Shown piece after piece: positions 14,808 to 22,047 of a stretch of 36,404 bases of DNA. The notes under the pieces are model-generated. The model did not search any database and was not told the origin of the DNA. It worked only from the letters and a program-made list of their open reading frames with translations. A program made the position numbers and the translations under genes. Each line of letters begins with the position of its first letter. The stretch's first letter is position 1. Source of the stretch: JAFECT01 sp964432415 (GTDB taxonomy: Bacteria; Pseudomonadota; Alphaproteobacteria; Caulobacterales; Caulobacteraceae); assembly GCA_964432415.1 (NCBI GenBank), contig CAYSNW010000041.1, positions 1 through 36,404 of the forward strand. The letters run 5' to 3'.

Positions 14808-15301
14808 TCGAACTCGCCCTCGCCCTGATGACCACGCCGGACCCGTTGTCGCCGCTCACCGCCTATAGCGGAGGCTGGAAGGTCGAGATCGAGCGGTTCG
14901 ACACCGAGTTCAGCAAGGCCGGCAAGGTCTCCAACCGCCTGACCAACCGCTGCCAGCAGACCCGGAAGTTCTTCGCCTGCGCCCAGACCGTAGACGGCGA
15001 GGAAAAGGCCCTGGTGGTGTTCACCGCGGGTGAGGCGCCCGGCGAATACGTCACCTATCCGATCGCCGCCGGTGGCGGGCCGGCCGGCAAGGGCCGCATG
15101 GTGATCACCGGCGAGCACCAGGACACCTGGACCTACCCGTGGGATCAGCAGAAGGACGGAACGACCGTCCACTTCCGGGTGGTGAATGTCTTCCAGGGGC
15201 GCGACCGGATCGAGTACCGGCAGGAGTTCTCCCGTGACGGATCGGCCTGGACCGTGACCGAGCGCGGCGTCGAAACCCGCGACGTCCGTCCGCCGGGATG
15301 A
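14804..15301 (+). CDS. hypothetical protein, beta-rich, coupled to the membrane protein
   Basis: 165 aa from the GTG at 14804, which overlaps the previous stop (GTGA); an ATG at 14828 would give 157 aa. No family is recognised with confidence. The composition suggests a beta-barrel like lipocalin or DUF1579 proteins: YSGGWKVEIERFDTEF at the start, TGEHQDTWTYPW, and a run of short alternating strands to the end. Only a short hydrophobic start is seen (IELALALM), not enough for a clear signal peptide. It lies 36 nt before hemB, so it may be co-transcribed. Function unknown. Confidence 0.7.
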   Translation: MIELALALMTTPDPLSPLTAYSGGWKVEIERFDTEFSKAGKVSNRLTNRCQQTRKFFACAQTVDGEEKALVVFTAGEAPGEYVTYPIAAGGGPAGKGRMVITGEHQDTWTYPWDQQKDGTTVHFRVVNVFQGRDRIEYRQEFSRDGSAWTVTERGVETRDVRPPG

Positions 15302-15337
15302 CTTCCGGGCGCGCGGAATTGGAGTAAACAGCGGCCC

Positions 15338-16333
15338 ATGACCTCTCCCGCCCCCTATCCCGCCCTCCGCTTCCGCCGCCTGCGCCAGGCCGACTGGATC
15401 CGCCGCCTGGTGCGCGAGAACGACCTGAAGCCATCGGACCTGGTCTGGCCGATCATCATCCATGACGGCTCCGAGCCGCGCGTGCCGGTGCCGTCCATGC
15501 CCGGCGTCGACCGGCTGGACGTGATGGAGGCGGTCAAGGCCGCCATGGAGGCCCGCGACCTCGGCATCCCGATGGTGGCGGTGTTTCCCAACATCGACGG
15601 CGCGCGGAAGGACGAGTTCGGGACCGAGGCGCTGAATCCCTCCGGCCTGGTCCCCACCGTGGTGCGGGCCATCAAGGACGCCGTGCCCGAGGTGGGCGTC
15701 ATGTGCGACGTGGCGCTCGATTGCTACACCGACCACGGCCACGACGGGGTGCTTCGCGACGGCCGCATCCTCAACGACGAAAGCCTGGAACGGCTGGTGG
15801 AGCAGGCGCTTGTTCAGGCCCGCGCCGGCGCCGACGTGGTCGCCCCCTCGGACATGATGGACGGGCGGGTGGGCGCCATTCGCAGCGCCCTGGAAGCCGA
15901 GGGCTTCGCCGACACCATGATCCTGAGCTACGCGGCCAAGTACGCCTCGGCCTTCTACGGCCCCTATCGGGACGCGGTCGGCTCGTCCAAGGCCCTGACC
16001 GGCGACAAGAAGACCTACCAGATGGACCCGGGCAACACGGAGGAAGCCATTCGCGAGGTCGCCGCCGACATCGCCGAGGGCGCCGACATGGTCATGGTCA
16101 AGCCGGGCATGCTCTACCTCGACATCTGCCGCCGGGTCTCTGAGACCTTCCGCCTGCCGACGTTCGCCTACCAGGTGTCGGGCGAGTACTCTATGATGCG
16201 CGCCGCCATGAAGAACGGCTGGCTGGAGGAGGACCGCGCGATCCTGGAGAGCCTGACCGCGTTCAAGCGCGCGGGCTGCGCGGGGGTGCTCAGCTATTTC
16301 GCGCCGCAGGCGGCGCGGCTGCTGGGGGCCTGA
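15338..16333 (+). CDS. hemB: delta-aminolevulinic acid dehydratase (porphobilinogen synthase), Mg-type
   Basis: 331 aa. It joins two 5-aminolevulinate molecules into porphobilinogen, the step after HemA. Schiff-base lysines are K201 (SYAAKYASAFYGPYRDA) and K255 (MVMVKPGMLYLD). The metal site DVALDCYTDHGHDG (124-137) aligns with the DVCFCEYTSHGHCG of zinc enzymes, with A126, D128 and D136 replacing the three cysteines, which is the Asp/Mg-dependent form; C123 and C129 are not at ligand positions. The N-terminus YPALRFRRLRQADWIRRLV matches the family. hemA lies about 8 kb away on the other strand. Confidence 0.97.
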   Translation: MTSPAPYPALRFRRLRQADWIRRLVRENDLKPSDLVWPIIIHDGSEPRVPVPSMPGVDRLDVMEAVKAAMEARDLGIPMVAVFPNIDGARKDEFGTEALNPSGLVPTVVRAIKDAVPEVGVMCDVALDCYTDHGHDGVLRDGRILNDESLERLVEQALVQARAGADVVAPSDMMDGRVGAIRSALEAEGFADTMILSYAAKYASAFYGPYRDAVGSSKALTGDKKTYQMDPGNTEEAIREVAADIAEGADMVMVKPGMLYLDICRRVSETFRLPTFAYQVSGEYSMMRAAMKNGWLEEDRAILESLTAFKRAGCAGVLSYFAPQAARLLGA

Positions 16334-16377
16334 CCACCCGTCTTGACCCCGCCGCAATCGCGACCGAGCCTGCGGCC

Positions 16378-17205
16378 ATGTCGATCCGGTTCAGCCACGG
16401 ACAGTTCTACGGCCACGCCGACGTTCGCCGTCGGGTTGACGGCTTCGAGGCGGCCAGTCTGACCGCGACCGCCCACGAGGGCGATGTGGAGGACCACACC
16501 CACGACACCGCCCACTTCGTGCTGGTGCTGTCGGGGACCTACATCTCTTCCGCCCGTGGCGCGCCGGAGCTGGCCGCCGCCCCGACCTTGATCTTCAATC
16601 CGGCGGGCACGCGTCACCGCGATCGCTTTCTGGGTGGCGTCGGGCGCTTCCTGACCCTCACCTTCGATGATGGCTATAGCGCGCAATCAACTGAAATCAT
16701 GAAGTTCGCCTCCCGATTGGACGATCCGTTCTCGGTTCGAGCCGCGCGCCGGCTCGAACGATCCCTGCGGGGGGAGAACCGATCCTTCGCGATCGAGGCG
16801 GACGCTCTGCAGCTCGTCGCCGGACTGAATCCGCGCAGCCGCCCGGACCGCCCGCCATCCTGGCTGCCCGCGGCCATCGAGATGATCCGCGAGGGGGCCC
16901 CGGACATCACGGTGGCTGAGGTCGCCGCCCAGGTCGGGGTGCATCCGGTCCACCTGGCCCGGGTCTTTCGCGACTGTCTCGGCTGCGCGCCCGGCGAGGT
17001 CCTGCGCGGGGCGCGGCTGGAACGCGCCTCCAACCTGCTCGGCCGCACGGCCCTGGCCCTGGCCGAGGTGGCGCACGAGGCGGGCTTCACCGACCAGGCC
17101 CACCTGACCCACGCCTTCCGCAAGGGGTTCGGCGTCACGCCCGGCGCCTGGCGGCGCGACCGCGAGGTTGCGTCGATACAATACGGCCAGGGTCGAAACC
17201 GCTAG
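16378..17205 (+). CDS. AraC family transcriptional regulator
   Basis: 275 aa. The N-terminal half looks like a cupin sensor: EDHTHDTAHFVLVLSGTYIS (about 38-57) and FNPAGTRHRDRF (about 72-83) supply His-rich strands. The C-terminal half (about 170-268) holds two AraC helix-turn-helix units, VAEVAAQVGVHPVHLARVFR and LAEVAHEAGFTDQAHLTHAF, followed by the family end GVTPGAWR. The effector is unknown. It is 44 nt after hemB and 27 nt before the serine hydrolase on the same strand; regulation of that hydrolase is a reasonable guess. The ATG is used without a strong Shine-Dalgarno. Confidence 0.92.
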   Translation: MSIRFSHGQFYGHADVRRRVDGFEAASLTATAHEGDVEDHTHDTAHFVLVLSGTYISSARGAPELAAAPTLIFNPAGTRHRDRFLGGVGRFLTLTFDDGYSAQSTEIMKFASRLDDPFSVRAARRLERSLRGENRSFAIEADALQLVAGLNPRSRPDRPPSWLPAAIEMIREGAPDITVAEVAAQVGVHPVHLARVFRDCLGCAPGEVLRGARLERASNLLGRTALALAEVAHEAGFTDQAHLTHAFRKGFGVTPGAWRRDREVASIQYGQGRNR

Positions 17206-17232
17206 CGTGGGCGTCCCTTCCGGAGACGACCC

Positions 17233-18327
17233 GTGCCCCTGATCGCTCGCCTCATCGCCGTCCTCGTACTCCTGGCCGCAACGCCGGTCGTGGCTCAGGA
17301 TTGGACGACCGCCGACCCCGCCGCCTCCGGTTTCGACCCTGCCAGACTCGACGCTATGACCGCTCAGGTCAGGCACGGCGACTTCCAGCAGATCACCAGC
17401 GTGCTGATCGCCCGGCACGGCAGGCTGGTCTACGAACAGTACTTCGACGGCAAGGGCGCAGACGCCCGGCGCAACACCCGTTCGGCCGGCAAGACCGTTA
17501 CGGGCATGCTGATCGGGGCCCAGATCGACCGCGGTCTGATCCCCTCGGTCTCGTCACCGGTGCTGGACTGGTTCGCCGACAAGCAGCCGCTGGCCTCTCC
17601 CGACCCGCGCAAAGCCCGGATCACGGTCGAGGATCTCCTGACCATGAGTTCGCTGCTGGAATGCGACGACACCAACAGCTTCTCGCGCGGCAATGAAGAG
17701 CGGATGTATCTGGTCGAGGACTGGCCGAAATTCGCCCTGGACCTGCCGATCAAGGGCTTTCCCACCTGGGTCGATCCGCCCGCCCGCGCGAAATACGGCC
17801 GCGCCTTCAGCTACTGCACCGCCGGGGCTGTGACCCTGGGCGCCCTGGTGCCGCGGGCCGCGAAGAAGCCGACGCCCGAGTTCGCCCAGGAGGTCCTGTT
17901 CGGGCCGTTGGGCATCGTCCATCCCGAGTGGCAGTTCCTCCCGACCGGGGAGGCCATGGGCGGCGGAGGCCTTGGCCTGACCAGCCGCGACTGGCTCAAG
18001 CTCGGTCAGCTGTACGAGAGCGGCGGCGCTTGGAACGGCCGACAGGTGCTGTCCAGGGCCTGGGTCAAGGCGTCGGTCACGGCCCACGCCCAGATCGACG
18101 ACCGCTTCGACTACGGCTACTTCTGGTGGCTGGGCCGGTTCGCGGCGCCCGGCGGGGCGGAGCACCCCGCCTGGCTGATGAACGGCGCCGGCGGCAACAA
18201 GGTGATCGTCCTGCCGGATCTGGAGATGGTCGTGGTCATCACCAGCACCAACTTCCGCCTCAAGTCCGCGCACGAGCTGTCGGAGAAGCTGCTGACCGAG
18301 GGTGTCCTTGCCGCCGTCGTGCGCTGA
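17233..18327 (+). CDS. exported serine hydrolase, beta-lactamase class C/esterase fold
   Basis: 364 aa. GTG at 17233 with GGAG 8 nt upstream. Signal peptide MPLIARLIAVLVLLAATPVV, cleavage after VVA near 21. The nucleophile motif S-x-x-K is NTRSAGKTVTG (S84, K87). The second motif around Y194 reads FSYCTAG, so the usual Y-S-N is Y-C-T. The third is probably NGAGGN (317-322) in place of KTG, as in esterase-like members. Members include beta-lactamases, D-aminopeptidases, esterases and penicillin-binding hydrolases; the substrate cannot be told, and the changed motifs argue against a true AmpC. It ends 3 nt from the convergent gene at 18331. Confidence 0.88.
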   Translation: MPLIARLIAVLVLLAATPVVAQDWTTADPAASGFDPARLDAMTAQVRHGDFQQITSVLIARHGRLVYEQYFDGKGADARRNTRSAGKTVTGMLIGAQIDRGLIPSVSSPVLDWFADKQPLASPDPRKARITVEDLLTMSSLLECDDTNSFSRGNEERMYLVEDWPKFALDLPIKGFPTWVDPPARAKYGRAFSYCTAGAVTLGALVPRAAKKPTPEFAQEVLFGPLGIVHPEWQFLPTGEAMGGGGLGLTSRDWLKLGQLYESGGAWNGRQVLSRAWVKASVTAHAQIDDRFDYGYFWWLGRFAAPGGAEHPAWLMNGAGGNKVIVLPDLEMVVVITSTNFRLKSAHELSEKLLTEGVLAAVVR

Positions 18328-18330
18328 ACC

Positions 18331-19200
18331 CTAGCGGTTGCGCCGCCGGTCCTCGAGCCTGGCCGCCAAGCTGGAGGTGTCCCACCGCGCGCCGCCCAGC
18401 GCCTGCACCTCGGAATAGAACTGGTCGACCAGGGCGGTGAGCGCCAGGTGCGAGCCGTTCGCGCGCGCCTCCTCCAGCACCAGGCCCAGGTCCTTGCGCA
18501 TCCAGTCGACTGCGAAGCCGAAGTCGAACTTGTTGTCGGTCATGGCCTGCCAGCGGTTGTCCATCTGCCAGGACTGGGCGGCGCCCTTGGAGATCGCCTC
18601 GTAGGTCGCCGCGGTGTCCAGCCCCGCGCTCTTGGCGAAATGCATGGCCTCGGCCAGGCCCTGGACCGTGCCGGCGATGCAGATCTGGTTGACCATCTTG
18701 GCCAGCTGGCCCGACCCGGCCCGTCCCAGCAGGGTCATGGCCTTGGAGTAGGCCGCCATCACCGGCCGCGCCCGTTCGAAGGCCGCCGGATCGCCGCCGG
18801 CCATGACCGAGAGCTGACCGTTCTGGGCCCCGGCCTGGCCGCCCGAGACAGGCGCGTCGACGAAGCTTCTACCGGCCGCCTCGCACAGGGCCGCCATCTC
18901 GCGCGCGATCTTCGCCGAGGTCGTGGTGTGGTCGATGAACACTGCTCCAGGCGCCGTCGCCTCCAGCGCCTCGTTCACCACCTGCCGGACATCGTCGTCC
19001 TTGCCGACACAGAGCACGAAGGCCTCCGCCCCTGCCCCGGCCTCGGCCGCCGTGGGCGCCCAGGCCGCGCCATGCGCTTCAGCCCAGGCCTTCGCCTTGT
19101 CCGGCGAGCGGTTGAAGCCGGTGACCTGATGGCCGGCCTTGATCAGGTGGCCCGCCATGGGTCCGCCCATCACGCCCAGCCCCGCGAAGGTGACCTTCAT
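18331..19200 (-). CDS. NAD(P)-dependent oxidoreductase, 3-hydroxyisobutyrate dehydrogenase family
   Basis: 289 aa. MKVTFAGLGVMGGPMAGHLI gives the GxGxxG nucleotide site. DAPVSGGQAGAQNGQLSVMA (about 116-135) is the substrate signature and GSGQLAKMVNQI holds the probable catalytic lysine. Compared with MmsB at 7156 it has a shorter C-terminus and differs in the substrate-binding loop, so the substrate may be another beta-hydroxyacid (glyoxylate/succinic semialdehyde reductase or tartronate-type). The ATG overlaps the flavin reductase stop (ATGA), which implies a two-gene unit. Confidence 0.9.
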   Translation of the reverse strand: MKVTFAGLGVMGGPMAGHLIKAGHQVTGFNRSPDKAKAWAEAHGAAWAPTAAEAGAGAEAFVLCVGKDDDVRQVVNEALEATAPGAVFIDHTTTSAKIAREMAALCEAAGRSFVDAPVSGGQAGAQNGQLSVMAGGDPAAFERARPVMAAYSKAMTLLGRAGSGQLAKMVNQICIAGTVQGLAEAMHFAKSAGLDTAATYEAISKGAAQSWQMDNRWQAMTDNKFDFGFAVDWMRKDLGLVLEEARANGSHLALTALVDQFYSEVQALGGARWDTSSLAARLEDRRRNR

Positions 19201-19697
19201 GCCTGATCCTTGGTGACAGCCCGGCCGTAGCGGCCGCGGAAATAGACCAGCCCGTCGCCTGCACGGGTGTCGAAATGGACGACCTCACCCACGATCACCA
19301 GGTGATCGCCGAGCCGGATGCGCTCGCGCGTCTCGCACTCCAGCCGGCTCAGCGCGCCCTTGAGCAGCGGCGCGCCGTGCTCCCCCCGGTCCAGTTCGCC
19401 GGGCTCGAGCCAGGCCGCGCCCCAGGCGAAGCGCTCCGAATGGGCGCGATCCTCGGCTGACAGGATATTGATCACGAAGCGCGGCGCCTGGCTGAACAGG
19501 TGGCGCCGGTCGCTCTCGTCGCCCAGGCACCACAGGACCAGCGGCGGATCGAGCGAGACCGAGGTGAAGGAATTGACGGTCAGGCCTACGGGGCCTTCGG
19601 AATCCTCGGCCGTGATCACGCAGACGCCGGTCGCGAAGGCCCCCAGCGCGCGCCGGTAGTGCATGGACGGATCGTGGGGCGCGGGGGTCTCGGACAC
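19197..19697 (-). CDS. flavin reductase family protein
   Basis: 166 aa from the GTG at 19697; an internal ATG at 19664 gives 155 aa, and the 45 basic residues upstream in frame are rejected. FMN-binding split-barrel protein: MHYRRALGAFATGVCVITAE at the start, VGLTVNSFTSVSLDPPLVLW (about 36-55), FVINILSAEDRAHSERFA, and GDHLVIVGEVVHFD near the end. Family members reduce flavin with NAD(P)H for two-component monooxygenases. No monooxygenase gene is adjacent, so its partner is unknown. Coupled to the downstream dehydrogenase and divergent from motB. Confidence 0.9.
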   Translation of the reverse strand: MSETPAPHDPSMHYRRALGAFATGVCVITAEDSEGPVGLTVNSFTSVSLDPPLVLWCLGDESDRRHLFSQAPRFVINILSAEDRAHSERFAWGAAWLEPGELDRGEHGAPLLKGALSRLECETRERIRLGDHLVIVGEVVHFDTRAGDGLVYFRGRYGRAVTKDQA

Positions 19698-19791
19698 GAG
19701 GCCCCGCTTACGGCGCGTCACGATGCGGCGCAACCTCGTCTTAACGCTAACGCGGCATGGTCGGCCGGTATTCTTGTGCGGAACCGACCCG

Positions 19792-20685
19792 ATGGCCCTG
19801 GGCGAAGTCAACGTCTTCATCAAGAAGGTCAAGAAAGTCGAAGGCGGCGGCCACCACGGCGGCGCCTGGAAGGTCGCCTACGCCGACTTCGTGACCGCGA
19901 TGATGGCCTTCTTCCTGCTGATGTGGCTGATCAACACGACCAGCCCTGAGCAGAAGCGCGGCATCGCCGACTATTTCGCGCCTGCCAGCGTCTCGGAGAG
20001 CACCTCCGGCTCGGGCGGAATCCTGGGCGGCACCTCGCTCGGCGACAAAGGCTCCAAGAGCGAGGGCTCCCAGTCGGTGATCAGCCAGCTGGCGCCCCCC
20101 TCGCCCGACACCAAGGACTCGGGCCAGAGCCAGAACGCCAGTCTCTCCTCGGCCTCCGACGCCCAGGTCAAGGCCGAGAACGCCAAGCGCGAGGCGGCCG
20201 AGTTCCAGTCGGCCGCCCAGTCCCTGCGCCAGGCCATGCAGGACATGCCCGAACTGGCCGAGATGTCGAAACAGATCATCATCGAGGTCACCAAGGACGG
20301 TCTGCAGATACAGCTCATCGACCAGGAGGGCCGCTCGATGTTCGAGCCGAATTCCTCCAAGCCCAACGACCGGGCCCGCCTGCTGCTGCGCGCCATCTCC
20401 AAGGTGATCAATCAGCTGCCCAATCGCATCTCGATCACCGGCCACACCTCGGCCACGCCGGGGCAGAAGAACCCGGCGGACTGGGCGCTCTCTTCCGCCC
20501 GCGCCGACGCTTCCCGGCAGGTGCTGCAAGGCGCAGGGGTCAATCCGGACCGCGTCGCCCAGGTTTCGGGCAAGGCGGCGGCTGAGCCGCTCTATCCGGA
20601 CGATCCGACAATGGCGGGCAATCGGCGCATCACCATCCTACTGTTGCGCGAAGCACCCGTTCTGCCCTCCGACTCAAGCTTGTGA
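19792..20685 (+). CDS. motB: flagellar motor stator protein MotB
   Basis: 297 aa. Inner-membrane stator subunit that anchors MotA to peptidoglycan and carries the proton-binding aspartate. The transmembrane plug reads YADFVTAMMAFFLLMWLIN, with D32 at the same position as in E. coli MotB. A Ser/Gly/Lys-rich linker follows (about 55-120), then the OmpA-like peptidoglycan-binding domain (about 150-285) with ISITGHTSATPG, LSSARADASRQVL and GNRRITILLLRE. The start MALGEVNVFIKKVKKVEGGG at 19792 is conserved in type; upstream codons are rejected. motA is not adjacent. No sigma-54 or CtrA box is clear in the 94-nt gap. Confidence 0.95.
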   Translation: MALGEVNVFIKKVKKVEGGGHHGGAWKVAYADFVTAMMAFFLLMWLINTTSPEQKRGIADYFAPASVSESTSGSGGILGGTSLGDKGSKSEGSQSVISQLAPPSPDTKDSGQSQNASLSSASDAQVKAENAKREAAEFQSAAQSLRQAMQDMPELAEMSKQIIIEVTKDGLQIQLIDQEGRSMFEPNSSKPNDRARLLLRAISKVINQLPNRISITGHTSATPGQKNPADWALSSARADASRQVLQGAGVNPDRVAQVSGKAAAEPLYPDDPTMAGNRRITILLLREAPVLPSDSSL

Positions 20686-20756
20686 CGCGGAACCGGCTTG
20701 CGGGTCTGGACGCGATAGGGCCACAGTGGGGCCACGAGCTTCGACGGCCCGGATCA

Positions 20757-21497
20757 GTGACCCAACACTTCTCGACCCGCCAGCTAAGGTTCTTCCTGAC
20801 CGCCCCGTCGCCGTGCCCCTATCTGCCGGAACGGGAGGAGCGGAAGGTGTTCGCTCACCTGCCGTTGTCCGAAGGCCCCCAGGTCAACGACGCCCTGACC
20901 CAGGTGGGGTTCCGCCGTTCCCAGAACATCGCCTACCGTCCCGCCTGCGAGGCCTGCGACGCCTGCATCTCGGCCCGCATTCCGGTGGAGGCCTACAGCT
21001 TCTCGCGCTCCGAACGGCGGGTGCTGGACCGCAACGCCGGCCTGACCCGCCACCTGGTCGAGGCCGAGGCGACCATGGAGCAGTTCGAGCTGCTGCGCCG
21101 CTACCTGACCACCCGCCACGCCGAGGGCGGCATGAGCGACATGACCTGGCCGGACTATGTGGCCATGGTCGAGGACACGGCGGTACGCACGCACCTGATC
21201 GAGTACCGCAAGGCCTCGGACGACGACGGCCCGGGCGATCTGATCGCCTGCGCCCTGGTGGACCTGCTCTCCGACGGCCTGTCGCTGGTCTACAGCTTCT
21301 ATGACCCGACCCTGACGCGGGCGAGCCTGGGGTCCTTCGTGATCCTGGACCATGTGGTGCAGGCCTCGATCGCCGCCCTGCCCTACGTCTACCTGGGCTA
21401 CTGGGTCCCGGGCAGCGTCAAGATGGACTACAAGGCCCGCTTCTCGCCGCTCGAGGTGCTGAAACCGGGCGGCTGGGTGGGATTGCCGGCGGCCTGA
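20757..21497 (+). CDS. bpt: aspartate/glutamate leucyltransferase (bacterial Ate/Bpt)
   Basis: 246 aa from the GTG at 20757 (MTQHFSTRQLRFFLTAPSPC); the frame is open from a GTG at 20682 overlapping the motB stop, but the added 25 residues look non-conserved. The enzyme transfers leucine or arginine from tRNA to N-terminal Asp/Glu (Bpt type uses Leu), which marks proteins for ClpAPS degradation. Visible marks: CPYLPEREERKVFAHLP (N-terminal Cys), NIAYRPACEACDACISARIP with the CxxC cluster, SLVYSFYDPTLTRASLGSF, and YVYLGYWVPGSVKMDYKARF. It follows motB by 71 nt. Confidence 0.95.
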   Translation: MTQHFSTRQLRFFLTAPSPCPYLPEREERKVFAHLPLSEGPQVNDALTQVGFRRSQNIAYRPACEACDACISARIPVEAYSFSRSERRVLDRNAGLTRHLVEAEATMEQFELLRRYLTTRHAEGGMSDMTWPDYVAMVEDTAVRTHLIEYRKASDDDGPGDLIACALVDLLSDGLSLVYSFYDPTLTRASLGSFVILDHVVQASIAALPYVYLGYWVPGSVKMDYKARFSPLEVLKPGGWVGLPAA

Positions 21498-21523
21498 CCG
21501 GCCCTCACAGACCCCGATCCGAC

Positions 21524-21565
21524 TTGACAAATTGGCGACTGTTCGCTATTTGTTCCACGTCGTTC
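21524..21565 (+). promoter_or_regulatory. SOS-type promoter: LexA box overlapping a -35/-10 pair
   Basis: TTGACA (21524-21529) is a consensus -35, and TATTTG (21547-21552) is a weak -10 at 17 nt. Across the -10 lies GTTC-GCTATTT-GTTC (21541-21555), an exact match to the alphaproteobacterial LexA motif GTTC-N7-GTTC, followed by a third GTTC at 21562, 10 bp on. It points into a stretch with no recognised gene. A single 8-base match can occur by chance in a window this size (my estimate is about 0.6 expected), so position and promoter overlap carry the weight. Confidence 0.6.
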
Positions 21566-21882
21566 GAGGATCTTTGAAACCGTCCAGTCCGCCTAAGCCT
21601 GCGGGGCCCATGCGCCCGCCTGCAACCACCGTTAAGTACGGTGATCTACGGTGCAAAATCCACCTGAGGTGCAACCTCACCCCGAGGCGAGGGCGACCGC
21701 CGGGAATACGGACGTTTTACGGTGCAAATACGTGGCCTGGGGCGCGCTCCCCCCTCCCCCTTGGCCGTCATCCTCGGGGCCCGCGAAGCGGGAAGCCGGG
21801 GACCCAGCAGCTCCGATCTCAACGCTGCGATTCTGGCGCCCCGCTTCCAGCAAGATTCGCTGCTAGGTCCTCCGGTCGACCG
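21556..21882 (+). other. transcribed-looking region with no recognised gene downstream of the SOS-type promoter
   Basis: No known protein or RNA is recognised. One frame is open from a TTG at 21574 (after GAGGA) or an ATG at 21610 to 21912. Its product would be basic, Pro/Arg-rich and unlike any family I know, and the second half runs through the REP-like element, so the full frame is unlikely to be a real gene. A shorter peptide or a small RNA remains possible. The sequence holds an inverted repeat, CACCGT-TAAGT-ACGGTG (21627-21643), and two copies of TACGGTGCAAA (21647-21657, 21718-21728). Confidence 0.35.
21767..21810. repeat. REP-like intergenic palindrome
   Basis: GTCATCCTCGGGGCCCGC-GAAG-CGGGAAGCCGGGGACCCAGC. 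TCCTCGG pairs imperfectly with CCGGGGA around an inner CCCGC/CGGG stem. The form GTCATCCTCGG...CCGAGGACCCAGC is familiar as a dispersed intergenic repeat in Caulobacterales; that part is from memory. Only one copy was noticed in this window. Confidence 0.5.
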
Positions 21883-22047
21883 CTACGCGCACGCCGAAGG
21901 ATGCCGGGGTGAGTTGGGAAAGGCTTCGCCCAACTTCTCAGCGAGGAATGCTTCAAAATCAAAAGGCTCTGCCGGACCGCTCTCCTCGCCCTCAATGAGC
22001 GCGTTCCTCATCCGCTCGATCACTGCTTCGTCTATGGTTTTCTTCAT
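21883..22047 (-). CDS. 54-aa orphan protein resembling the C-terminal tail of ParD antitoxins
   Basis: 54 aa. The ATG at 22047 overlaps the stop of the M48 peptidase (ATGA). The segment RNALIEGEESG (about 14-24) followed by PAEPFDFEAFLAEK (25-38) matches the toxin-binding tail of ParD-type antitoxins (ALIEGEESG...FDFDAF). The N-terminal ribbon-helix-helix DNA-binding domain of about 40-45 residues is replaced by a short polar start, MKKTIDEAVIERM. No ParE-like toxin frame is seen downstream to 21500. It could bind a ParE made elsewhere, or be a remnant; the coupling to an intact gene argues for expression. Confidence 0.65.
   Translation of the reverse strand: MKKTIDEAVIERMRNALIEGEESGPAEPFDFEAFLAEKLGEAFPNSPRHPSACA

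Noticed and set aside
19698..19791. CtrA or sigma-54 site before motB
   Set aside because: TTAACGCTAACG lacks the second TTAA half and no TGGCAC-N5-TTGC was found.
21532..21912. 126-codon frame spanning the LexA box
   Set aside because: Its first codons lie inside the promoter and its end runs through the REP-like element and into the convergent gene; no family. A shorter peptide was left open as a finding.
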